The notes under the pieces are model-generated. The model was given only the letters and a program-made list of their open reading frames with translations, was not told the DNA's origin and did not search any database. A stretch of DNA of 64,000 nucleotides from JANPLG01 sp964609085 (GTDB lineage: Bacteria; Armatimonadota; SYMT01): positions 55,497 through 119,496 of the forward strand of contig CAZSRZ010000001.1 of the NCBI GenBank assembly GCA_964609085.1. The letters run 5' to 3'. Position 1 is the stretch's first letter; the number at the start of each line of letters is the position of its first letter. The position numbers and the translations under genes were made by a program. This document shows positions 8,745 through 16,382 of this stretch, piece by piece.

Positions 8745-9518
8745 TCAGACCGCATGCACCCCGGCATCCACCATCAGATTGGTCGCGGTGATGTAGCTCG
8801 CGTCGCCCGAAGCCAGAAAGGCGATTGCCGCCGCGATCTCGGACGGATCCGCCGGTCTACCAAATAGCCCCGCGCTTGTCGCCCGAAGCTCCCCTTCCGT
8901 GCGCCCTTCCGCGGCTGCCCTCCGCAGATGAAACTCCGTGATGGTGAACCCGGGGCAAACGCTGTTGACGCGGATCCCGTCCGGGGCCAGTTCAACGGCC
9001 AACGATCTCGCGAGGCCTAGAATGCCCGCCTTGGTGGCGTCGTAAATGGGCATCCCGGATCGGCCGACGAGGGCGTGCACCGAACCGACCAGCACCATTG
9101 CTCCTCGGGTACCGCAGACGCGTATCGCCGTCGCGCCTGCACGGCAAACCTCGGCTGTGCCCCGGAGGTTGACTGCACACAGGCGCTCCCAATCCGTATC
9201 CTGGGGCGCACCTGGCTCGACGAGAGGACCAAACGCCCGTGCCGCCGCATTGGCGACGACAACGTCCAGGCGGTCCCAATGCTCCAACGCCAACCCGACC
9301 AGCGCCTCGACGGTCCGGCTATCCGCGGCCTCCCCGCAGAGCCCAACCACCTCGAGGTCGGACGCCATCAGCGATCGGAGGGCTGCCTGTAGACCCGGCT
9401 CATCGCTGTCCAGCAGCGCCAGCCGACAACCTTCACTTCCCAGCCTCCGGGCCGTCGCCAGCCCTATCCCGGCGGCTGCGCCAGTAATCACCGCTACCTG
9501 CTTGTCAAAGCGCCTCAT
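8745..9518 (-). CDS. short-chain dehydrogenase/reductase
   Basis: 257 residues, classical SDR length. The NAD(P) loop TGAAAGIG is at residues 12-19, NAA at 90-92, and the catalytic S146, Y159 and K163 (YDATK) are in place, followed by PDGIRVNSVCPGF. The acidic D37 after the second strand (LALLDSDE) favours NAD(H) over NADP(H). The C-terminal LMVDAGVHAV is typical of the 3-oxoacyl-reductase-like group. GGGAGG lies just ahead of the ATG at 9518, which decides that start over the one at 9545. The substrate is unknown. It is the upstream gene of a possible two-gene unit with the pseudo-protease. Confidence 0.88.
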   Translation of the reverse strand: MRRFDKQVAVITGAAAGIGLATARRLGSEGCRLALLDSDEPGLQAALRSLMASDLEVVGLCGEAADSRTVEALVGLALEHWDRLDVVVANAAARAFGPLVEPGAPQDTDWERLCAVNLRGTAEVCRAGATAIRVCGTRGAMVLVGSVHALVGRSGMPIYDATKAGILGLARSLAVELAPDGIRVNSVCPGFTITEFHLRRAAAEGRTEGELRATSAGLFGRPADPSEIAAAIAFLASGDASYITATNLMVDAGVHAV

Positions 9519-9684
9519 CCAGACCTCCCGGCAAGTCCGCCGCATGGAAGCTTCTCTCCAGCCCGGCCTGTTGTCCGAGTCGGCGCGTGCTCATCAGACC
9601 CGGATCAATCTCCCCGGATCCGCCCATTTGCGCTACGGGGCCCGTGCCGGGTAGAGTACGTGGGAGACCCGTTGACGAGCCCCT

Positions 9685-10932
9685 ATGCTTCGCCGAGCCC
9701 TGACAATCCTGATCGCGTTCACGGCACTGTTCGCCGGGGGAGTCGGCGGAAAGGCATCGGGATCACTTCGAGCCGGCAGCTACCTGATCCGATGCCGACG
9801 CGGAGCACTCTCTCCGCTCCGCCTGTCCGGGCTGTGCGCTCGGCACGGGCTGCGGCCGGTCTTTCAGTACGAGCACGCCTGGTACGGGCTTGCCGCCACA
9901 CTTTCACGACAACAAGCGGTCGATCTGGCCTCGGACCCTGAAGTTCTCGAGCTAATCCCGGACGGCGAGATCCAGATCCGGCCGGACATGCCCGTGTCCG
10001 AATCAGATCGCCGGCTTGCGGCCGGGCTGTCGAACAGGCAGGAGTCGCCAACGGGGATTCGCCGATGCGGTGCCGCCGTCAGCGCCACCGCCTCCATCAC
10101 CGGCAGGGGCAGGGATCTCGGGGTGGATGTGGCCGTGATCGACACCGGGATCCTACGCAATCACCCGGACTTGCGCGTCGTCGGCGGCTTTGCGGCGAAT
10201 GGGAATAGCTGGGAGGACCAGAACGGGCACGGAACCCATGTCGCGGGGATCATCGGTGCGCGCGACAACCGGATCGGTGTCGTGGGCGTTGCCCCGGGTG
10301 CGCGCCTCTGGGCGGTGAAGGTGCTCGGCCGCAGCGGGTCCGGTTCCTGGTCCAATGTCATCGCCGGCCTGGACTGGGTAGCCCGGCACTCATCCACGAT
10401 CCGCATCGCAAATCTGAGCCTTGCTGGTGTGGCGGACAACGCCCAACCGATCCGGGAGGCCGTGGATAACTGTGTTGCGAAGGGCATCATCGTCGTGGCT
10501 GCCGCGGGCAACCAGGCCAACGACAGCAGCCTCTTCATCCCAGCCGCCTTTGCCTCGGTCATTACGGTCTCGGCCCTTGCGGACAGCAACGGCGCCGCGG
10601 GTGAGAGCGCGGGGCCGTTCAACGTCCCCCACCTGGGGACCGAGTTGGATGAGGGCGTGCTGAGCGTGAGCAACTACGGCCCGAAGATCGATCTCATCGC
10701 ACCCGGAGCAAACATTCGTTCCACCTGGAAGAACGGTAAGTATGCCTACCTGACGGGGACCAGCATGGCGGCGCCGCACGTGGCCGGAGCCGCTGCCCTG
10801 TTTCGGTTCAAGCATCCGCAGGCAACAGTGGAGGAAGTCCGCCAGGCACTCATAGGCCTGGGGGATGCGTTTGCGCCTCCCAACGATCCGGATGGGATCC
10901 AGGAGCCGGCCCTGCAGTGCGGGGCGCTGTAG
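9685..10932 (+). CDS. secreted subtilisin-like serine protease (S8)
   Basis: 415 residues. The order is signal peptide (residues 1-25), a likely I9-type propeptide (about 30-100) and the S8 catalytic domain. The triad is complete: D153 in VIDTGIL, H182 in NGHGTHVAG and S360 in GTSMAAPHVAG, with oxyanion N276 in AAAGNQ. It should be exported and mature by self-cleavage of the propeptide. It lies about 1 kb from the catalytically dead protease on the other strand, so the window holds an active and an inactive secreted protease close together. The substrate is unknown. Confidence 0.92.
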   Translation: MLRRALTILIAFTALFAGGVGGKASGSLRAGSYLIRCRRGALSPLRLSGLCARHGLRPVFQYEHAWYGLAATLSRQQAVDLASDPEVLELIPDGEIQIRPDMPVSESDRRLAAGLSNRQESPTGIRRCGAAVSATASITGRGRDLGVDVAVIDTGILRNHPDLRVVGGFAANGNSWEDQNGHGTHVAGIIGARDNRIGVVGVAPGARLWAVKVLGRSGSGSWSNVIAGLDWVARHSSTIRIANLSLAGVADNAQPIREAVDNCVAKGIIVVAAAGNQANDSSLFIPAAFASVITVSALADSNGAAGESAGPFNVPHLGTELDEGVLSVSNYGPKIDLIAPGANIRSTWKNGKYAYLTGTSMAAPHVAGAAALFRFKHPQATVEEVRQALIGLGDAFAPPNDPDGIQEPALQCGAL

Positions 10933-11469
10933 GCGACCCGATCACCGTCGATCGATGGCCCGCGTGTTGCGCACCCGCAACCCGCTGATCGCTTCAATCC
11001 TTGCGCTCGGTCCCGCATCCGGTGGTGTCGCGAGATTTGCAACCTTCCTGTTACCCACCTGTGGATAGTGTAGCGCACAGGTCCGAATGCCCAGATTCGG
11101 CGGCCGATTGCGCTGGACCACCAGGCGGTCGAAGCCGCCCCGGGATTCGATGGCCCGAAACGTACCCCCTCTCACTGCCAGCTACAACTCGCTCCGCCAC
11201 GCCATGGGCAATCTTCGCCTCCGGGTCCGCGACTGGGATTGCGGCGGTCTCTGAGTCGAAGCGCTTGACATGGCGCGGGCGATGCGTGGTCCGTGCCGGG
11301 CGGCCATCCTTCGAACTTCCGCCCGCAGACCTGGCGTGACGCTGGATCAGAGCAGAGGGTCTCCGCAGGAGGGCTGGCCCTGCGCTGCATGACGCCGTTC
11401 GGGGACGAGTGCAGGGATGAAAGGGTATTCATCGCGCAGAGTGGGTAAGACAAGAGCGAGATCATCCGC
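10933..11469. other. gene-poor stretch, nothing supported
   Basis: About 540 bases between the subtilase stop and the response-regulator frame. Short open frames on both strands lack any protein-like pattern or ribosome binding site. A TTGACA at 11265-11270 has no acceptable -10 at the right distance. I see no RNA gene, repeat or terminator with a T-tract. Confidence 0.4.
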
Positions 11470-12279
11470 GTGCGGGCTATTCCGTCTTGCACCCGGCCTG
11501 ATTGTGCTGTGCCCTCCCGGCAGGCAGCATCACAGTCCCTGGCACCAGCCGCCAGAATTGGCGGGTCCCGGCGACAGAGAAGGAGTTGGCGCAGGCCACG
11601 CCTGTTGCTGATGGAAAAGGACCCCTTCATGCAGAGGACGCTGCTGAAGCTCCTGGGGGCAGAGGGGTATTTCTGCGAAGTCGCCTCAAATCCAGCCGAG
11701 ACTCGCGCTGCCCTGCAGGGAGAAGTGTTTGACCTGATGGTGCTCCACCTTCAACCGCCGCGGAGCGATGGAATCGAGGTGCTGCGCCACATCCGGCTCA
11801 AACATCACCTCCCGGTGCTCGTCCTCGCACCCGGTGAGGGAGTGATGGACACTGTCGGCGGCCTGGAAGCTGGCGCTGACGACTACCTCTGCGAACCGTT
11901 TGATCCTCGAGAGTTGGTAGCTCGAGTGCGAGCTCAACTTCGCCGGGCCGAGGAGTACAGCTTCCCCGACGGCACGGACCACCTGGTGGACCTTGGACCG
12001 ATTTCCCTCGATCGAGAACGCCGAGACGCGATCCGTGATGGAATCCCGTTACGCCTCACTACCCGAGAATTCGAACTGCTGAGCCTGTTCACGCGGCACC
12101 GAAACAAGGCCCTTGCATCCCAGTGGATTTTCGAAAGCGCCTGGGGCTGTGCGGCCGACCTGGGAATGAAGACGCTGACCGTCTACATCGGCCGGCTTCG
12201 CCGGAAGATTGAATTGGATCCGCAGCATCCGACGATTCTGGTCAGCCTTCGTGGGTTCGGCTACAAGCTTGTCGTCGGA
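11470..12279 (+). CDS. OmpR/PhoB-type response regulator with degenerate receiver; C-terminus meets assembly gap
   Basis: The receiver domain begins near 11593 (LLLMEKDPFMQ) and the winged-helix DNA-binding domain covers roughly 11990-12279 (RLTTREFELLSLF, LTVYIGRLRRKIE, SLRGFGYKL). Only the last residues may be lost in the N run. The receiver is abnormal: the phospho-acceptor Asp of the LDL strand is His (VLHLQPPRSDG, codon CAC at 11746-11748), the conserved Lys of the KPF motif is Glu (CEPFDPREL), and the acidic pair reads EKD. The DNA-binding half looks intact. The true start is uncertain; 11470 (GTG) is the longest frame, and in-frame TTG 11605 and ATG 11611 are too close to the domain edge. 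No histidine kinase is nearby. Confidence 0.75.
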
Positions 12280-12379
12280 NNNNNNNNNNNNNNNNNNNNN
12301 NNNNNNNNNNNNNNNNNNNNNNNNNNNNNNNNNNNNNNNNNNNNNNNNNNNNNNNNNNNNNNNNNNNNNNNNNNNNNNN
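12280..12379. other. assembly gap of 100 N
   Basis: Exactly 100 N, the usual scaffolding placeholder, so the true length is unknown. It separates a response regulator on the left from a sheath protein fragment on the right. Any open frame read across it is an artefact. Confidence 0.95.
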
Positions 12380-13318
12380 TCTCCTGAACTCAGCGTCTCC
12401 GTGCGACTTTTCTTCCTGAACGGCGGTCGGGATGCCTGGATCGTGCGCGTAGCTGCCCGAGGAGGATTGCCAGGCGACCGAGCGCGTCGGAGGGGACTGT
12501 ACTCACTCGAAGCGGCGGACCCCGTGAACCTGATCTGCCTGCCGGCAGTCACGAACTCCGCCGTGCTGCAGGCCGCGGCTGAATACTGCCGATCCCGCCG
12601 CGCTTTCCTAATCGCCGACGCGCCCCTCAATCTGACACCATCGTTCTCTGATCCAACCGAAGGTACGCTGGTTGGTTGCGAGGACGCCGCGGTATTCTGG
12701 CCCTGGCTGCTGGTTGACTCATCGCTGACTCCTGGCGCCAGGCGTGCCGCTCCGCCCAGCGGAGCCATCGCGGGGATCATTGCCAGAACGGATGCCGATC
12801 GGGGCGTCTGGCGGAGCCCCGCTGGAACCGGGGCGGAGATCCGGGGCGTCCAGGGCCTGACGCGGTCGTTGACACCCGAGGAGATGGGGACGCTGCGCAC
12901 TTCGGGCGTCTGTGCGATCCGAGCCGGTGTCCCAGGCGTGCCCGTGGTTTGGGGGGCCGTGACACGCGCGAGCCCTGCCGGCAGAGAGTTCACCTACATC
13001 GCTGTTCGGAGAATGGCGCTGTTCATCGAAGCGAGCATCCGACACGGTAGCCAGTGGGCGGTATTCGAACCCAACGGCGAACCGCTTTGGGCATCTCTGC
13101 GGGCGACCGTGGCGTCGTTTCTTCACGACCTCTTCCGGAACGGCGCCTTCGCTGGATCCGCGCCCACGGATGCGTTCCTCGTCCGCTGCGACGCATCCAC
13201 GACGACCGAGAGTGACCTGGCCGACGGGGTAGTGAATCTCATCGTAGGGTTCGCCCCGATGCATCCCGCGGAGTTTGTTAAAATCTCGTGCCGAATACCT
13301 GCGATGCCCCCGGACTGA
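12380..13318 (+). CDS. contractile injection system / phage tail sheath protein, C-terminal part
   Basis: 312 codons from the gap edge to a TGA; the N-terminal part is lost. The sequence follows the eCIS/Pvc-type sheath C-terminal domain: GLYSLEAADPVNLICLPA, CRSRRAFLIADAP, PPSGAIAGIIARTDADRGVW, SPAGT, PVVWGAVT, YIAVRRMALFIEASI, QWAVFEPNGEPLW, LFRNGAF and VNLIVGFAPMHPAEFV. Sheath subunits form the contracting outer cylinder that drives the inner tube into a target. No tube, baseplate, spike or AAA+ gene follows; the next genes are DUF192 and an unknown, so on this side the gene is an orphan. Upstream partners could be hidden by the gap. Confidence 0.85.
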   Translation, partial: SPELSVSVRLFFLNGGRDAWIVRVAARGGLPGDRARRRGLYSLEAADPVNLICLPAVTNSAVLQAAAEYCRSRRAFLIADAPLNLTPSFSDPTEGTLVGCEDAAVFWPWLLVDSSLTPGARRAAPPSGAIAGIIARTDADRGVWRSPAGTGAEIRGVQGLTRSLTPEEMGTLRTSGVCAIRAGVPGVPVVWGAVTRASPAGREFTYIAVRRMALFIEASIRHGSQWAVFEPNGEPLWASLRATVASFLHDLFRNGAFAGSAPTDAFLVRCDASTTTESDLADGVVNLIVGFAPMHPAEFVKISCRIPAMPPD

Positions 13319-13479
13319 CCGGGGACTCAACGTCGGCGGACGCCACCATGGCCCACGGGTTGGTGCCCACCGCTGCCGGCCGTGGGTAGTCTGCCTCGAG
13401 GGCTGAGTCTGGCTGACAGTGGGTGCGATCCCGGCACTGACGTGCTCGGTTCTGATCCACGTCGATGCTGTCACCGTCT

Positions 13480-13500
13480 GGCCGCTAGTGGCTAGCGGCC
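13480..13500. repeat. perfect inverted repeat over the DUF192 stop codon
   Basis: GGCCGCTA and TAGCGGCC form an 8-bp perfect stem around a 5-base loop. The DUF192 stop (13485-13487) lies inside it. It could act as a terminator or mRNA-stabilising hairpin, but no T-tract follows on either strand. Confidence 0.4.
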
Positions 13501-13844
13501 TTGAATGACAGGACGCACCCGACAGCCGGCACGATGCGTCGAGGCCTGGTGGCGAGCTCTACAACGGAGGCGGTGCCGCGGGGTGCAGTCACGACACGCC
13601 ATGGTGGCACATCGGCCACCCAACGCAGCACTCGATGTTCTGGATCGAGGAACAGCAGATCGATGCGCTGCCGCACTCCCCACGTGTGCACGGATCCACA
13701 CGGCTGCAGCCACAGTCCCTCACCCTGGGCGAGTGGAGCGCGGGCCAGCAGCCCGAGGTGGCGCTGCCAGAAACCCCGCGGGCGCACGACCCGCGGGCAA
13801 AGCACCTTCCCGTCGGCAGTCAGTAAGACAAATGGCGCTTCCAT
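13485..13844 (-). CDS. DUF192 family protein
   Basis: 119 residues, normal for the family. The DUF192 pattern is visible: RPRGFWQRHLGLLARAPL (the 'RGLMxR' equivalent), WLQPCGSVHTWGVRQRIDLLFLDPEHRVL and a C-terminal VVELATRP segment. The function of the family is unknown; members are small beta-barrel proteins, often secreted, but no signal peptide is seen here. G-rich sequence with GGGAG lies ahead of the ATG at 13844. It converges on the sheath gene and diverges from the small unknown gene at 13981. Confidence 0.8.
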   Translation of the reverse strand: MEAPFVLLTADGKVLCPRVVRPRGFWQRHLGLLARAPLAQGEGLWLQPCGSVHTWGVRQRIDLLFLDPEHRVLRWVADVPPWRVVTAPRGTASVVELATRPRRIVPAVGCVLSFKAASH

Positions 13845-13980
13845 CGCGGCTCCCCCCCGTCCCGCCGCGTGCCCGCACCCAGACCGTAACTCTGCGAGCC
13901 CGGATGTAAGAGTTCCTGCTGGTGTTCATCCCAGAAGCATGTCGGGCTCAACCACCGACGGATCCCTGGAGACCATCACC

Positions 13981-14310
13981 ATGACGACCGCAACCGCCCT
14001 CTACACCACCCTCAAGCTTCCGGCATTTCGGCAGAGCGCACCTGCTCCCACGCTCCTACACGGCAGCCTCACGCGGGGCGCGTTCCTCTTCGTGTCACGC
14101 CGGACAGCGGACCGCGCAGAAGAAATCACAGCGGGGATTTCCGGCCACGGCAGGCTCACCGCTTTCGACGCCGATGGGCGGGTGCTGGCTGAGGCGGTCG
14201 GGGAGTGGAACATCGCAATCCGCCTGCCCGACCGCTTCCTCGGCGACTACCGACTGCAACTGCTGAACGAGTCGGGCCGCACCATCACCTACAGCGTGGC
14301 GATTGGGTGA
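13981..14310 (+). CDS. hypothetical small protein
   Basis: 109 residues and not recognised. The C-terminal half has a regular beta-strand rhythm (GRLTAFDADGRVLAE, EWNIAIRLPDRFLGDYRLQLLN, TITYSVAIG), which is more protein-like than the alternative frames here. GGAG at 13964-13968 precedes the ATG with about 9 nt spacing; an in-frame ATG at 13938 is possible. It lies between DUF192 and the FecR gene, and its stop is followed by a large inverted repeat. The function is unknown. Confidence 0.5.
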   Translation: MTTATALYTTLKLPAFRQSAPAPTLLHGSLTRGAFLFVSRRTADRAEEITAGISGHGRLTAFDADGRVLAEAVGEWNIAIRLPDRFLGDYRLQLLNESGRTITYSVAIG

Positions 14311-14326
14311 GAAACGCAAGTCTGAA

Positions 14327-14376
14327 CTCTCCGGCCCGCGGGCACCGTTTGGTCGATGGGCTCATCGGCCGGAGAG
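14327..14376. repeat. 10-bp inverted repeat between convergent genes
   Basis: CTCTCCGGCC at 14327-14336 pairs exactly with GGCCGGAGAG at 14367-14376, leaving a 30-base loop. It sits between the stops of the small unknown gene and the FecR gene, with the right arm inside the FecR 3' end. It may act as a bidirectional terminator, although no T-tract is present. Confidence 0.35.
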
Positions 14377-16296
14377 CTTCAGCGTCCAGAGCACCGCAGC
14401 CCCGTAGTTCGTCGGCGATGCACTTGTGTGGTCGACAAACAGGTACGCCACCAGCCCCCCGCCGAACTCCCTGCGCAACCTTGCCGTAAGCCGGTCCTCT
14501 CGGGTCTGCTGACTGGCGAACTCCAGGTAGAGATCCGTCTTGAATCTCTGGTAGAGGCCCGGGAAGTAGAGGCCGGCCGTGGCGATCGTCCGACTGAGGG
14601 TGTTCACTCCAAACTCGCCGTATAGCTCCAGCGTGTTCGGAGCAATCGGGAGCGACAGGTCAACGGATGCCCCCACGTTTCGTTGTCTGTCGAGCGGGGC
14701 GAGTGTGGAGTAGCCCACGTGCCCCCCGGCGATGGGCGCGGCCCCCCGCAGCAGGAATCCCTCCTCGCCCTTCTTGCGGAGGGCGTTGGTGTCCTGAACG
14801 TAACCGATCTCCTGTCGGAAGCCGTTCCGGAGAGGCAGTCGGTAGATGGCCGCGTCCGAGGCATCGAGCCCCAGCAGGGTCCCCATGTCGTGATTATTGG
14901 CGGGGCCGTAGAACAGGTGCTGGCGGCCGACCGCCAGATCGCCCGCGCGCCCCTTGAGATACAGGAGCGCGTCGCTGATCCGGCCCTGGCTATTGCCCTC
15001 GAGGTCGATGTATCGGTAGCCAACGTCTGCGTAGAAGTCGCCTGTGGTCGCCTGGAGCCGGACCCGACCTCCGAGGGCGCTGTCTTCTCGAGCCGCCACC
15101 GCGATGGGCTGGATGCTGAGGCGGATGAATGCAGTGGGATCGATGGTCACCCCCGTGCTGCCGAAGTACCCGGGGACCGCATTGTCGCCCTGGCCCAGCG
15201 TCCCCCTGGGCGGCGAGTGAGCCGGTCCGCTTCCCATTGCGGCCACACCGGCGCCGCGCAGGTCCCGCGACAGTTCGTCCCGGAAGCAGTGTCCGCCTCC
15301 GGAACCGCCCCGGCCGTTGCCTCGATGCCGTTGGGCGGCGGGAATCGGCAGCGGGCGCCCAAAACACCGAGGATCGTCGCGGATCAGCAGCGAGATCAGG
15401 TCGGTGAGGGGCCAATCCTCGCTTCGATCGGCCTGGTGGTCCACCGAGCCGACGTAGCCCCGCAGGTTACGGCTCTCCTCCTCGAACCACGGGTCTTTTT
15501 CGAGGAAGGCGAACTCCTGGCGGGGGATGCCGAAGGGGTCGTCCGGCTCCTTGCCTGCGTGAACGACGCATCCCTGGCCACTGCGAAGGGCCACCACCCT
15601 CCGGCCGGCGCGTCGCGACAGCACGAAACCCGTGGCACCGCCGGCCGGTGCCGGCTCCAGCGCCGGGGCAAAGGTGATGGAACCGGCTGCGCTGGAGGTG
15701 ATCCGGCGCAGTTGGCCTGTGAATGGCCCGGCGACGAAGCGCACTTCGCCGCCGTCCCACTCCCCCTCAATGGCCGGGGAGGCGAGCGTGACAGGGGTAA
15801 GCGCTGTGGCGGAGCCGGCAAGCACCGGGTTGTCCGCCGCCGCTACGAAGACGCTCCCCTCATAGCAGCGCACGGAGGCCAGCCGTCGGTCGTCGTCAGC
15901 GCGGTACTCCACGCGGGTACCGCGGATGGCGGCAACCGCGTAGCCGCCCGTGATGGTGCCTGGATTGGTGAAATTCAGCAGCACCTTTCCCTTGCGCACC
16001 TGACTTTCGCGCTGCCGCGAGCCGGTGAGCACGATCTCCGAGAGCTCCCCGACGCGCAGCAGGCTGCGATCCGGAAACCGAACGCCGGCGTAAGACCGTC
16101 CGCCAGTGCGCACCCGCTCGCCGCCGCTGAGCACCTGGGACGGCTTGGCCGCGGTGAACTGGTCCACGCCGGGCCGAGCAGTCTTCACCACGCGGACGAC
16201 GCTCTCCAGCGTCGCGGTGCCCTGGGCCGCCGCCGGCGACGCTGCCAGACCGAGGAGCGCCAGGCCGAAACAGATGGGGCTCACGATCCTTTGCAT
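14362..16296 (-). CDS. FecR-domain protein with C-terminal beta-barrel-like region
   Basis: 644 residues. The signal peptide MQRIVSPICFGLALLGLAASPAAAQG is clear. Residues 30-170 form a FecR domain (GERVRTGGRSYAGVRFPDRSLLRVGELSEIVL, KGKVLLNF, AAIRGTRVEYRA). The C-terminal 260 residues show alternating aromatic strands (GDFYADVGYRYIDLEG, NGFRQEIGYVQDTN, LELYGEFGVNTL, YLFVDHTSASPTNYGAAVLWTL), suggesting an outer-membrane barrel. The middle is Gly/Arg-rich. The start at 16296 follows AAGGAG with 7-nt spacing. It lies 86 bp downstream of a CHASE2 adenylate cyclase on the same strand, a pairing seen in several phyla. It could be an envelope sensor or porin; the barrel call is by pattern only. Confidence 0.75.
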   Translation of the reverse strand: MQRIVSPICFGLALLGLAASPAAAQGTATLESVVRVVKTARPGVDQFTAAKPSQVLSGGERVRTGGRSYAGVRFPDRSLLRVGELSEIVLTGSRQRESQVRKGKVLLNFTNPGTITGGYAVAAIRGTRVEYRADDDRRLASVRCYEGSVFVAAADNPVLAGSATALTPVTLASPAIEGEWDGGEVRFVAGPFTGQLRRITSSAAGSITFAPALEPAPAGGATGFVLSRRAGRRVVALRSGQGCVVHAGKEPDDPFGIPRQEFAFLEKDPWFEEESRNLRGYVGSVDHQADRSEDWPLTDLISLLIRDDPRCFGRPLPIPAAQRHRGNGRGGSGGGHCFRDELSRDLRGAGVAAMGSGPAHSPPRGTLGQGDNAVPGYFGSTGVTIDPTAFIRLSIQPIAVAAREDSALGGRVRLQATTGDFYADVGYRYIDLEGNSQGRISDALLYLKGRAGDLAVGRQHLFYGPANNHDMGTLLGLDASDAAIYRLPLRNGFRQEIGYVQDTNALRKKGEEGFLLRGAAPIAGGHVGYSTLAPLDRQRNVGASVDLSLPIAPNTLELYGEFGVNTLSRTIATAGLYFPGLYQRFKTDLYLEFASQQTREDRLTARLRREFGGGLVAYLFVDHTSASPTNYGAAVLWTLKLSGR

Positions 16297-16382
16297 ACCG
16301 GGTCTCCTTACGCACCGCGCAGTTCGACACCAGCCGAACCCCGTCCCTCCCTCGGCATCAGGTCGCAGGTCAAGGTCGGTGT

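Noticed and set aside
11265..11293. TTGACA as a possible promoter for the response regulator
   Set aside because: The sequence 17 bp downstream is GGTCCG, which is not a -10 box.
11172..11630. 152-residue minus-strand frame in the gene-poor stretch
   Set aside because: No ribosome binding site, no domain pattern, and overlap with the response-regulator start region.
12209..13318. One continuous 369-residue frame across the N run
   Set aside because: The run of N is translated as X only by chance of no stop; the left end encodes response-regulator sequence in a different frame and the right end sheath sequence.
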